Shown here: positions 7,340 through 14,737 of the stretch, piece after piece
Position numbering within the stretch: the first letter of the stretch is position 1
Layout of the letters: each line of letters starts with the position of its first letter
Source of the DNA: Caldisericota bacterium
GTDB lineage: Bacteria; Caldisericota; Caldisericia; Cryosericales; Cryosericaceae
Assembly: GCA_026390245.1 (NCBI GenBank)
Contig: JAPLGI010000012.1
Coordinates: 1 to 20,255, forward strand
Length of the DNA stretch: 20,255 nt
Direction: 5' to 3'
Translations under genes and position numbers: made by a program
Notes under the pieces: model-generated
Database searches by the model: none
Told to the model about the DNA's origin: nothing
What the model saw: only the letters and a program-made list of their open reading frames with translations

Positions 7340-7801
7340 ATGCAGAACATTCTCCATATCTTTCTCATCACCATGATCCCGGGCGTCGAGGTTCGCGGCG
7401 CTCTGCCGTATGCCATCGGTGTACTTGGGATGCCCGTGTGGGAGGCGCTGCTCGCCGCAACGCTTGCCAATCTGTGCATCGCGCCGCTGTTCTATCTCCT
7501 GGAGAAGCCCGCTCTCGCTATCATGTCGAAGTGGAAATGGTTCCAGCGGTACCGGTCGCGCCTCGCCGTGCGCAGCAAGTCGACACTCGCACGGTATGGG
7601 CTTTTTGTCGGCCTCGCACTGTTCGTAGCCATCCCCCTCCCGGGAACTGGCGCCTATACCGGTTGTCTCATCGCCGAGATCATGCGCATGAAGAAGCCGC
7701 TGGCTATCGCCTGCATCTCACTGGGTGTTTTGGGGGCGTGCACTATTGTCTTTCTCGCGTCGGTCGGCATCATCAAGGGCGTCCTGGCAAAATGGCTGTG
7801 A
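7340..7801 (+). CDS. Small multidrug-export family membrane protein
   Basis: This 153-residue integral membrane protein has the PF06695/COG2426 signature: MIPGVEVRGALPYAIG near residues 12-27, two or three hydrophobic segments after it, a basic cytosolic loop (SKWKWFQRYRSRLAVRSKS), then VAIPLPGTGAYTGCLIAEI and a last hydrophobic helix. The two P-G-rich half motifs are reminiscent of re-entrant loops in DedA-like proteins. The family name is historical; the transported substrate is not firmly known. The frame is open back to 7268, but the promoter at 7294-7321 and the usual short N-terminus of the family favour ATG 7340. No clear Shine-Dalgarno is seen. A parS site lies between it and rsmG. 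Confidence 0.8.
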   Translation: MQNILHIFLITMIPGVEVRGALPYAIGVLGMPVWEALLAATLANLCIAPLFYLLEKPALAIMSKWKWFQRYRSRLAVRSKSTLARYGLFVGLALFVAIPLPGTGAYTGCLIAEIMRMKKPLAIACISLGVLGACTIVFLASVGIIKGVLAKWL

Positions 7802-7810
7802 CCGACGAAT

Positions 7811-7826
7811 TGTTCCACGTGGAACA
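7811..7826. promoter_or_regulatory. parS centromere site for ParB
   Basis: TGTTCCACGTGGAACA is a perfect 16-bp palindrome that matches the bacterial parS consensus (TGTTNCACGTGAAACA), differing only where it is made fully symmetrical. ParB loads on such sites and spreads, and ParA then moves the origin region. It lies in the rsmG leader, 18 bases before the start codon and about 0.8 kb before parA. Bound ParB could also affect transcription of rsmG-parA-parB. Confidence 0.92.
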
Positions 7827-7843
7827 CTCACTGGAGAAATTTG

Positions 7844-8593
7844 ATGGATAGTGGTGAAAAGACCAATGTTGCTCAACTGCTTCCACTGGTACGACAGTCG
7901 ATGGATGACTTCTCTGCACTGCTGCCTGCCGGGGAGAGGAGGGCAATAGTCAGCGACGCCTTCTGTACCGGACTCACGTCGTTTCTTGTACAGCTCGCCA
8001 AGGCCAACGAAGTCATGAACCTGACGTCTGACGCAGATCCTGGGCATGTCCTGACCACTCACGTCCGGGACTCGCTCGCGCCACTGCTGGTGGAGCTTGA
8101 ATCACCACGCTCACTGCTCGACATTGGAACGGGGGGTGGCTTCCCGGCTGTTCCGCTTGCACTCGCTTGGCCAACCACGGCAGTCACGATGTCTGAGTCG
8201 ATCGGCAAGAAGGCCCGCTTCCTCCAGACACTGGTCCACAGTGTGCCTCTTCCCAGGGGACGCGTTGTCCATGCGCGCGTCGAAGACCGGACCAACGCCC
8301 TGCCTGAACGAGCCTTCGACATGATTACCGCGAGAGGCGTCGCTCACATTGCGACCATCCTCCAGTACGCTCTTCCTCTCCTTGCGAGCAACGGCAGACT
8401 GGTGTTGTGGAAGGGGGAGCGGGACCTCGCGGAACTTCAGGATCCTCCGTTTGCAGCCACGCTGCATCGCGTCCACTGCACAGCCACCGTTCTCGACTAT
8501 GCACTGCCGGGTGTTGAACGCAATTCCAAGCTTGTCATACTGCAAGTGACTCCAGCCCCCGGCGGCCGGTCGTCCAGGAGGAACGGCTCGTGA
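7844..8593 (+). CDS. rsmG: 16S rRNA (guanine-N7) methyltransferase G
   Basis: RsmG (GidB) adds a methyl group from S-adenosylmethionine to N7 of a conserved guanine in the 16S rRNA 530 loop. The SAM-binding motif LLDIGTGGGFPAVPLAL is clear. It is preceded by NLTSDADPGHVLTTHVRDSLAP, the family's N-x-T-x...H-x-x-D-S-L motif, and followed by MSESIGKKARFLQ and FDMITARGVA. The length of 249 residues is normal. A TTG lies directly before the ATG at 7844; GGAG at 7833-7836 is 7 bases from the ATG, so I chose the ATG. The last bases GTGA contain both its stop and the parA start, implying coupled translation. rsmG beside parAB is a common arrangement near chromosome origins. Confidence 0.93.
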   Translation: MDSGEKTNVAQLLPLVRQSMDDFSALLPAGERRAIVSDAFCTGLTSFLVQLAKANEVMNLTSDADPGHVLTTHVRDSLAPLLVELESPRSLLDIGTGGGFPAVPLALAWPTTAVTMSESIGKKARFLQTLVHSVPLPRGRVVHARVEDRTNALPERAFDMITARGVAHIATILQYALPLLASNGRLVLWKGERDLAELQDPPFAATLHRVHCTATVLDYALPGVERNSKLVILQVTPAPGGRSSRRNGS

Positions 8594-9354
8594 GAATCAT
8601 CGCCATTGCCAATCAGAAAGGTGGTGTAGGCAAGACGACCACCGCATTGTCACTCGCCGCATCTCTTGCCGAGCTCAATCATCATGTCCTGCTTGTGGAC
8701 TTTGATCCACAGGCCAATGCGACCACAGGCCTCGGGTTCAACGCAGCCGAACTCACATCCAACATCTACACGTGTCTGCTGTCCGGAGACCCTCTTGAAA
8801 ATGCCATCCGGTCCAGCCACGAGCACAACCTCTCCTTGGTCCCTTCGTCGATCAATCTGGCAGGTGCGGAACTGGAACTCGCCGGCATGGATCACCGCGA
8901 GTATGTCCTTCAGAACTGCCTGGCCAGCCTGGAAGGTTCATGGGACTACATTATTATCGACAGCCCGCCGTCGCTTGGGCTTCTGACGCTCAACACGTTG
9001 ACGGCGGCCCACGAAGTCATTGTACCTATTCAGAGCGAGTATTATGCGCTGGAAGGGCTGACAAACCTGCTGCGGACCATCAGCCTGGTCAAGCAGCGCC
9101 TGAACCCGAACCTGGCTCTGCTGGGCATCCTGGTGACGATGTTCGACAAGCGGACGATTCTGTCTGCACAAGTCAAGGATGAGCTCGTCAAGCACTTTGG
9201 AGAAACCGTTTTCACGGCTGTCATCCCCAGGAGTATTCGCATGAGTGAAGCTCCCAGCTACGGCAAGACCATTCTGGAATATGATACGCTTTCCACCGGT
9301 GCCGAAGCGTACCGGCAGCTCGCCAAGGAGGTAGAATCCCGTGAACAACAGTAA
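8590..9354 (+). CDS. parA: Chromosome-partitioning ATPase ParA (Soj)
   Basis: This 254-residue protein is a deviant-Walker-A ATPase of the ParA/MinD superfamily. KGGVGKTT is at 10-17, with the signature lysine K10. The LLVDFDPQAN motif (34-43) and the Walker B region IIIDSPPSLG (123-132) follow. It has no N-terminal DNA-binding extension, so it is the short chromosomal type. ATP-bound dimers coat the nucleoid and are released by ParB, moving the origin region. It starts with GTG after AGGAGGAACG, overlaps rsmG by 4 bases and overlaps parB by 14, so the three are one operon. Confidence 0.95.
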   Translation: MRIIAIANQKGGVGKTTTALSLAASLAELNHHVLLVDFDPQANATTGLGFNAAELTSNIYTCLLSGDPLENAIRSSHEHNLSLVPSSINLAGAELELAGMDHREYVLQNCLASLEGSWDYIIIDSPPSLGLLTLNTLTAAHEVIVPIQSEYYALEGLTNLLRTISLVKQRLNPNLALLGILVTMFDKRTILSAQVKDELVKHFGETVFTAVIPRSIRMSEAPSYGKTILEYDTLSTGAEAYRQLAKEVESREQQ

Positions 9355-10495
9355 GCGTCTTGGGCGGGGGCTCGACGCTCTCTTCGCCAGCGAACAGACA
9401 CAATCATTGTCGGCGGACGGCACCGAGGTCCGCATGCTTCGGCTTGACCAGATCATCCCTTCGCCGCTGCAGCCGCGCCGCCGGTTCGATGAGACAGCGC
9501 TTGCAACGCTGGGAGAGAGTATCCGCAAGCACGGCATACTCGAGCCCATCATCGTGCGCCCACGGGATGGTCGGTTCGAGATTGTCGCTGGAGAACGCCG
9601 ATTCCAGGCTGCTGTTCAAGTGGGCCTGGAACAGATTCCTGTGACAGTCCGCGAACTCGATGACCGGACGACCATGGAGATCGCGCTCTCGGAGAACCTG
9701 GAACGCGAGGACTTATCCCCAATCGAAGTCGCCACTTCCTTCAGCGATTACCTTGCCAAGTTCGGGACAACCCAGGAAGAACTCGCACAGCGCCTCGGCA
9801 AGGACAGGAGCACGGTTGCCAACCTCATCCGCCTTCTGGACCTTCCGGAAACTGCACGCGTCGCCCTAGACAACGGTGCCATCAGCTCCGGGCATGCCCG
9901 CGCACTTTTGTCGCTCAAAGACGAGAGACAACTTAGCTCGGCATTGGCGCAAGTGGTCAGTAAACAGCTGTCGGTCCGTCAGACCGAGGCGCTTGTGCGA
10001 CGACTGCTGATGAAGAAACTCCGCGCGGAGGTCGTGCATGATGAGGCACTGCGCAACATCCAGGAGACCATGCAGAAACTGCTGGCCACACGCGTCAGCA
10101 TACGCGGGCGGGTCAACAGGGGCGTCATTGAGATCAGCTACTTCAATCAGGAAGATCTGCTGAGGATCCTCGGGATTCTGAATTCGCAGGAGAAGGCCGG
10201 TGGCGAGGACGGCAGTCATCGATGGTCAGTCCGATGTATTCTGGTTCTTCTCCCCGTCGACGCAGTGCAACATGCCTCCGGTGAAACTGCTTCAGCCCTC
10301 GCTGTTCTGTCTCTCTGCAAACTCAAAGCCATCAGCCTTCAAATCTCGGATGAACTGGTCAATCACTCCTCGTGCCTTTTCCGAAGGCATGCTTGGGAAG
10401 TTGAACATGGTGCCGCCAGGGACCTCTGTATAGAACGGCCTGTTGCATCCGAGGCATCCATGCGTCACAAACACGAAGTGCCTCTTCAGAAATGA
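9341..10495 (+). CDS. parB: Chromosome-partitioning CTPase ParB (Spo0J) with an unusual C-terminal tail
   Basis: The N-terminal RLGRGLDALF contains the ParA-interacting segment. The ParB/Srx domain spans about 30-124, with GERR (84-87) of the CTP site and ENLERED (118-124). The helix-turn-helix (about 142-168, EELAQRLGKDRSTVANLI) reads parS. The usual dimerisation end, IEISYFNQEDLLRILGIL, is at 263-280. A normal ParB would stop near here, at about 285 residues, but this frame continues to residue 384. The tail shows no recognisable domain, is cysteine- and histidine-rich, and its last 204 bases overlap the radical SAM gene on the other strand. Stop-codon loss, a nearby indel or a sequencing error are all possible. 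It starts at GTG with GGAGG 9 bases upstream. Confidence 0.92.
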   Translation: MNNSKRLGRGLDALFASEQTQSLSADGTEVRMLRLDQIIPSPLQPRRRFDETALATLGESIRKHGILEPIIVRPRDGRFEIVAGERRFQAAVQVGLEQIPVTVRELDDRTTMEIALSENLEREDLSPIEVATSFSDYLAKFGTTQEELAQRLGKDRSTVANLIRLLDLPETARVALDNGAISSGHARALLSLKDERQLSSALAQVVSKQLSVRQTEALVRRLLMKKLRAEVVHDEALRNIQETMQKLLATRVSIRGRVNRGVIEISYFNQEDLLRILGILNSQEKAGGEDGSHRWSVRCILVLLPVDAVQHASGETASALAVLSLCKLKAISLQISDELVNHSSCLFRRHAWEVEHGAARDLCIERPVASEASMRHKHEVPLQK

Positions 10496-11284
10496 ACGCA
10501 TCCGGGCTTCGCTGAGACCAAAGCTGTAAATACGGTTCGTGGCATCATACGCAACATGGAAGCATTCCTCATCCTCCTGGTCCAGCAGCCCCAGCAGGAA
10601 CTGAAGCTTGCGATATGCAAGCAGCAGCGGCGGGCTCGCATGTTCCATCTGTGTCCCCTGGACGGGGGTGAACGCGAACAAGGACACAAGCACGCCAGCG
10701 TGACGCATCTCGAGCATCAGCTCGGCGGCTTCCATCTCGTCCTCTCCGAGCCCTATGATCAAGTGCGTCGTTATGCGGCCGGGGTACCTCTCCGACAGGC
10801 TCCCCACCAGCGACTCTGCATCCGCCAGGGTTCCACCTCGAATAGTGGGATACAGTCGTTCAGAGCAACAGTCGATGGCGATGCCAATGCGCTCCACGCC
10901 GGCATCAAGCAACTGCTCTGCCTCCTCATCCCTTGTCACTCTGTACGACACAGAGACAGGCAGTCCGCTTGCCTGGCTGATCCGCGGCACGAGAGACAGC
11001 AGCTGCCTGAACACTCCGCGTGAGGCTGTCGTCTGAAAACACACTCTCTGAAATGCTCCGGGGTGAGCAGCAAAGGCCGCGATCAGCTGATCTTCATCAA
11101 CCTCTGGCCAACTAATGCGCGAAAGCCGACTGTGGTCGCCGACAACGTTCCGGCCTTGACCGCAGTACGCACAGTCACTGGCGCACCGTCCGCCGATCAT
11201 GAGATACGCCGTTGTGGGCGCGGCATCCATGCGGATGTCGCGCAGGCCCAGGACAGTCAATGTACCGATACTTGCCCGAACCAT
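10292..11284 (-). CDS. Radical SAM protein, BioB-related (LipS1/LipS2-type)
   Basis: The [4Fe-4S] motif C-A-S-D-C-A-Y-C follows a strand that reads TTAYLMIGGR near residues 24-33. A TIM-barrel pattern follows (LDAGVERIGIAIDCCSERLY; THLIIGLGEDE). Near the C-terminus GCLGCNRPFYTEVPGG offers extra cysteines for a possible second cluster. It resembles the biotin-synthase-related family (COG2516-like from memory), one half of the LipS1/LipS2 pair that inserts sulfur into octanoyl groups to make lipoyl cofactor in archaea and some bacteria. The partner gene lies 36 bases upstream. GTG 11290 is also possible, but ATG 11284 has GGAG five bases before it and is preferred, giving 330 residues. The exact reaction is inferred, not shown. 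Confidence 0.7.
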   Translation of the reverse strand: MVRASIGTLTVLGLRDIRMDAAPTTAYLMIGGRCASDCAYCGQGRNVVGDHSRLSRISWPEVDEDQLIAAFAAHPGAFQRVCFQTTASRGVFRQLLSLVPRISQASGLPVSVSYRVTRDEEAEQLLDAGVERIGIAIDCCSERLYPTIRGGTLADAESLVGSLSERYPGRITTHLIIGLGEDEMEAAELMLEMRHAGVLVSLFAFTPVQGTQMEHASPPLLLAYRKLQFLLGLLDQEDEECFHVAYDATNRIYSFGLSEARMRSFLKRHFVFVTHGCLGCNRPFYTEVPGGTMFNFPSMPSEKARGVIDQFIRDLKADGFEFAERQNSEG

Positions 11285-11320
11285 GCTCACTCCATCTCAG
11301 AGCAAAGACCGACAGCGGGC

Positions 11321-12163
11321 TTACCGGTAGAAGACACAGCACTCCTCCACCTGTTCCACGTCCTGCATCCTGAACTTTTCGCCGACAACACCCCGGAATT
11401 GGTACTTCCCCGCCAGATGGGCCAGCTGTTCACCATAGCCGCCCACTCTGGGGTGCATGCAGCCCAGCACGAGGTCGGTGGACGGCAGCTTCAGCCTTGC
11501 ATAGGCAAACACCGACTCCACGGCATCGATGGGGACGAGAGGGAGTTCCGCGTAAGCCGTTCCCTCTGTGGGAATGAGAACCAGAAAGATCAGTGACGCC
11601 GGCTGAAACGCCACGAGCGAATCGATCGCCGCATACTCTCCGACGACGACACCGCCCTTGAGGCCAACCGTAAGGTGGAGGTTGACCCGCTGCTTCGCGG
11701 ACGCCAGCTCCTCCGGAGGGTTCGCAGCCCAAAACGCATCCGTCCAGCCACGAACTGCATGAAGGTAGTCGGCACCGGACTGTTGCAGATGATAGACCTC
11801 GCGGATGGTTGCAGCGTCCCACGTGTAGTCGAGAGACACTTTGTCGAACAGGGGGGATAACACCCGAATGTCCTCGTCCGACTGCAGGCCGACGTGAGCG
11901 TTGATACGTATTCCCTGTTCATGAACCCAGGTGATGAAGGCCAGGTGCTCCGTCAGGGGCAGGCGCCCACGGACATCGCTTCCGCCAGACAGCAGTATGC
12001 TTCGGTACTTTCCAGATTCAAGCGCCTGGCGGGCCGCGGCCACCGGAACCATATGCTGCAGGTAATGTCCACCGCAGTGGCTACAATGCAGTGCACACTC
12101 CCGTCCCGTGACAGACACGACAAGGGTTCGGCTGGGAACGCAGTTGAAGACTATCCCGCTCAG
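11321..12163 (-). CDS. Radical SAM protein, biotin-synthase homologue (LipS1/LipS2-type), probable CTG start
   Basis: The cluster motif is C-A-L-H-C-S-H-C in VTGRECALHCSHCGGHYL. Later barrel parts include SILLSGGSDVRG, RINAHVGLQSDED, VSLDYTWDAATIREVY and LVLGCMHPRVG. It resembles the uncharacterised biotin-synthetase homologues (COG1856-like from memory) that partner the neighbouring type in LipS lipoyl synthesis. The first standard start is GTG at 12118, but that leaves only seven residues before the first cysteine, cuts the first barrel strand (RTLVVSVTG) and has no ribosome binding site. The frame is open back to 12187 with no ATG, GTG or TTG. A CTG at 12163 overlaps the upstream stop as CTGA, with GGAAG just before it, and would give 280 residues. 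Confidence 0.68.
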   Translation of the reverse strand: MSGIVFNCVPSRTLVVSVTGRECALHCSHCGGHYLQHMVPVAAARQALESGKYRSILLSGGSDVRGRLPLTEHLAFITWVHEQGIRINAHVGLQSDEDIRVLSPLFDKVSLDYTWDAATIREVYHLQQSGADYLHAVRGWTDAFWAANPPEELASAKQRVNLHLTVGLKGGVVVGEYAAIDSLVAFQPASLIFLVLIPTEGTAYAELPLVPIDAVESVFAYARLKLPSTDLVLGCMHPRVGGYGEQLAHLAGKYQFRGVVGEKFRMQDVEQVEECCVFYR

Positions 12164-12417
12164 GTCTTCCGTCCTATCTGGGGCATGTCATTGGCAATGA
12201 TGAGGGAGATGCTGAGCCTGTCGACAGCTGCAATAGCCTGATACGCCTTGCTGATGTTGGTCAGGACCGTGTCCATTTCACCGTAGCAGCTCACGGCCAT
12301 GTTGCCGACGACACACCGTACACCGGCTGCTTCAAGCGCACTCTCGAATTCCTTGATGACTGCCGCCGTTCTCAACCCGTCGTACGGAAACAGAATTGCC
12401 TGGACTTCAACGTTCAC
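12160..12417 (-). CDS. MTH1187/DUF77 (YkoF-like) thiamine-binding-type protein
   Basis: This 85-residue protein fits the small ferredoxin-like MTH1187/UPF0045 family: an opening strand VEVQAILFPYDG, a helix (AAVIKEFESALEAAGV), a second strand region with NMAVSCYGEMDTVLTNISKAYQAI, and a last strand (LSISLIIANDMP). Family members form tetramers and some bind thiamine or related compounds; the role here is unknown. It starts at GTG with AAGGAAGG seven bases upstream. It lies 35 bases after the HD-GYP regulator gene and overlaps the probable start of the radical SAM gene after it, so all four minus-strand genes may form one operon. Its link with the LipS-like genes is suggestive only. Confidence 0.7.
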   Translation of the reverse strand: MNVEVQAILFPYDGLRTAAVIKEFESALEAAGVRCVVGNMAVSCYGEMDTVLTNISKAYQAIAAVDRLSISLIIANDMPQIGRKT

Positions 12418-12452
12418 GAAACGACCTTCCTTTCCCGCCCAGCAAGGGCAAA

Positions 12453-13796
12453 TTACAGATTGTCGAGTTCGTCGAGAGAAGACGACAGCGCGGCGATGAC
12501 CTGTGGATCCCAGTGTCCCTCGTCCATCTCCCTGTGAAGGATCTCAAGAGCCTGATCGCGTGGAAATGCAGGACGGTATGGGCGATCACTCGTCAACGCC
12601 TCAAAGCTGTCAGATACACCGACGATGCGTACGAGCAGAGACACCTGATCTCCTTTCAGATGGTCGGGATACCCGGAGCCGTCCGCCTTTTCGTGATGAT
12701 GCCGAACGATGTCGGCTATCTCGTCGAATCCGTGTATGGGCCTGATGATTCTCTCCCCGTACTCGCTGTGCCGCTGGATCTCGGCCCACTCAGAAGGATC
12801 AAGCTTGCCCGGCTTGAAGAGGACTTCTCTCCGGACCACCAGCTTGCCAACATCGTGCAGCGAGCCGGCCATCTCCAGGACCCACAACCCGTGTCCCTGG
12901 ACTCCCAACCTTTTGCCCAGAATGACACTGATGCTTGCGACCTTCTGATTGTGGCGTGGCTCGGTGGCCTCCGCCAATTCGATGGCGTTCGTGATGACTC
13001 CAACGACCTCCGACAGCGCAAACCGCTGCTTGGCCATCCCCCGCAACCGCGTCAGCGAACGTATGCGCACACGCAGTTCCTCCCACGATACAGGCTTGTT
13101 GAGAAACTCGTCGACACCACTCTCAAACCCCTTGAGCTTGTCCACGAGCCCCGAAAGCACTGTCAGCATGATGACAGGCGTCGTTCCCAGCCGCTCGGTC
13201 GCCCGGATTTCCTTCACCACTTCGAACCCGTTGATGTCGGGCAGAAGTCCGTCCATCAGAATGACGTCGAAGTTTCCGGTGGCAGCCTGTGCGATGCCTT
13301 CCCTGCCCGTCTGCACCCAAGTAACTTGGTATCCCCAGCTGGTCAGCTGCTCTGACAGCGATGCTCCGTCGATTGTACTGTCCTCGACGATCAAGACCGG
13401 CGACTGGTCACCTTCTCCCTGGCGCTCGTGGGAGAAGAAGACCAGTTCTACCCTGCGAATCATGTCATCGTAGGTAATGGGTTTGACGACGTAGTCAAAC
13501 GCTCCCATCTGCATCGCCTTCATGACGTCGTCGTCCTTGCTGATGGCGGACACGACGATGATCGGGATGTTCCTTGTCGACAGAGCTGTGCGCAGAGTCT
13601 CGAGAACGGTCAGACCCGTGATGTCCGGGAGCCGGAGGTCCAGCAGAATCAGCCCAGGGTGCTCCTTGACAGCCAGGTCGATGCCTTCCCAGCCCGTACT
13701 CGCGGTGACGGCAGCATAGCCAGCTCTTCGGAGCATTTCTCCATATAGGCGCAGGCTTTCGATGTCGTCGTCAACTACCAGGACCTTTCGTTCCAT
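12453..13796 (-). CDS. REC-REC-HD-GYP response regulator
   Basis: This 447-residue protein has two receiver domains and an HD-GYP domain. REC1 (about 3-120) has D10/D11, the phosphoacceptor D53 in LLDLRLP and K105 in VVKPI. REC2 (about 133-250) has E138/D139, the acceptor D182 in LMDGLLP and K234. The HD-GYP domain (about 258-447) has SLHDVGK with H314/D315, HSEYGERI at 343-350 and HHHEKADGSGYP at 366-377. That complete set of metal ligands and the GYP signature indicate an active cyclic-di-GMP phosphodiesterase. No histidine kinase is in the window. AGGAGG lies 9 bases before the ATG. It is first of a minus-strand gene set and divergent from the P-loop gene. Confidence 0.93.
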   Translation of the reverse strand: MERKVLVVDDDIESLRLYGEMLRRAGYAAVTASTGWEGIDLAVKEHPGLILLDLRLPDITGLTVLETLRTALSTRNIPIIVVSAISKDDDVMKAMQMGAFDYVVKPITYDDMIRRVELVFFSHERQGEGDQSPVLIVEDSTIDGASLSEQLTSWGYQVTWVQTGREGIAQAATGNFDVILMDGLLPDINGFEVVKEIRATERLGTTPVIMLTVLSGLVDKLKGFESGVDEFLNKPVSWEELRVRIRSLTRLRGMAKQRFALSEVVGVITNAIELAEATEPRHNQKVASISVILGKRLGVQGHGLWVLEMAGSLHDVGKLVVRREVLFKPGKLDPSEWAEIQRHSEYGERIIRPIHGFDEIADIVRHHHEKADGSGYPDHLKGDQVSLLVRIVGVSDSFEALTSDRPYRPAFPRDQALEILHREMDEGHWDPQVIAALSSSLDELDNL

Positions 13797-13981
13797 CGGA
13801 CAACCTCCTGGTTCTGTCCCTGTTCATGGCCCGCTTCCAACAAGCCCGCGGACATGCACGAGCAACCGCACTCCCAACAGTGCTCTAATTGAGTAGTATG
13901 TAAGCATCCGGACAAAAAGCAATTCGTGGAGTGAGAGCCAGGATCCTCGGAAATACCAACAGCCGGACCTTGGAGGCACCA
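13797..13981. other. Divergent intergenic region, 185 bases
   Basis: This space separates the HD-GYP regulator (minus) from the P-loop gene (plus) and must hold promoters for both. The centre near 13886-13905 is AT-rich (CTAATTGAGTAGTATGTA). On the minus strand TTGCTT, 16 bases, CATACT is a weak candidate. I found no clean plus-strand pair. Ribosome binding sites flank it at both ends. Confidence 0.35.
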
Positions 13982-14665
13982 ATGCAACACCATATCGAAA
14001 CAGGCGCACAAGGTACGCTTGAGCAGCCCGGGAAGCCGACCTGTGCGCCCTCTGATGCCCGCTCGATACTTGTCGTCCACTCGGCCTCCGGTCACTCGGG
14101 CAAGACCACCGTCTGCCGATCGCTTGTGCGGGACCTTCCATTTGACACCTATATGAAGCTTTCACGCCACAGTCTGCATCTCGCAACCCGCTCACTTGCC
14201 GCAGGAACGCTGCCCCCGGAAGGGGGTGATACGGGACGCCTGCGCCAAGCGGGGCGCTCTCATCGGCTCCACCCATTGCGCGACATTATCCTGCTCGACG
14301 GACCCTACCAGGAAACAGAAGATGCAGTGGCCATGACGATTCAACAGTGGCCCGTGAACACGCGCGTCCTTATCGAAGGCAACTGCTCATCGGTGCCTGA
14401 CAAGTCGCGTTCCATGTATGTCCTATGCTGTCCCTTGCCGCCAAGCGCCAAAATCAACATGAGTATGATGGCTGCCCGGGCGGACCTGCTTGTCGTGAAC
14501 AGGTTCCCTGGCTGCACTGCGCCTGAAGAAGCAGCCCTTCTTGCCATCCTGAGGGATTGGAACCCCCGCGTGACTCTAGTGTCAGGGTCTGTGGAGGATG
14601 CCCGGTTCATCGAGACGATTGAGGCAGAGGTTCTCAAGCTTCTTCCGCTCCTGCGCTCCACTTGA
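13982..14665 (+). CDS. P-loop NTPase of unknown function
   Basis: The 227-residue protein has a Walker A motif A-S-G-H-S-G-K-T at 35-42 after the strand SILVVHS, and a Walker-B-like strand RVLIEGNC at 128-135. VVNRFPG at 171-177 is placed like a nucleotide-specificity or switch segment of SIMIBI-class NTPases. MobB-like and other cofactor-insertion NTPases have a similar layout, but I cannot assign a family. The N-terminal 27 residues are polar and probably disordered. The frame is open to 13931; ATG 13982 has GGAGG seven bases upstream and is chosen. A small C-S-L-G-L-F protein gene follows after 72 bases, suggesting a functional pair. Confidence 0.75.
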   Translation: MQHHIETGAQGTLEQPGKPTCAPSDARSILVVHSASGHSGKTTVCRSLVRDLPFDTYMKLSRHSLHLATRSLAAGTLPPEGGDTGRLRQAGRSHRLHPLRDIILLDGPYQETEDAVAMTIQQWPVNTRVLIEGNCSSVPDKSRSMYVLCCPLPPSAKINMSMMAARADLLVVNRFPGCTAPEEAALLAILRDWNPRVTLVSGSVEDARFIETIEAEVLKLLPLLRST

Positions 14666-14737
14666 AAATGCACCCCCTCATGACACACTGTATCAACAAC
14701 ATGTGCAGCCAGAAGACTCAGGATCCGGGAGGTTCCC

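Noticed and set aside
10486..11036. Plus-strand open frames opposite the first radical SAM gene
   Set aside because: The minus strand has the radical SAM cysteine motif and barrel pattern; the opposite frames are shadows.
11352..11367. Second parS-like word, TGTTCCACGTCCTGCA
   Set aside because: Only about 12 of 16 positions match and the right arm is lost; it lies within a coding region. Half-sites near 2055 and 3316 were rejected for the same reason.
12396..13355. 319-residue plus-strand open frame opposite the HD-GYP gene
   Set aside because: The minus strand encodes complete REC and HD-GYP motifs; the plus-strand translation is basic and low in structure.
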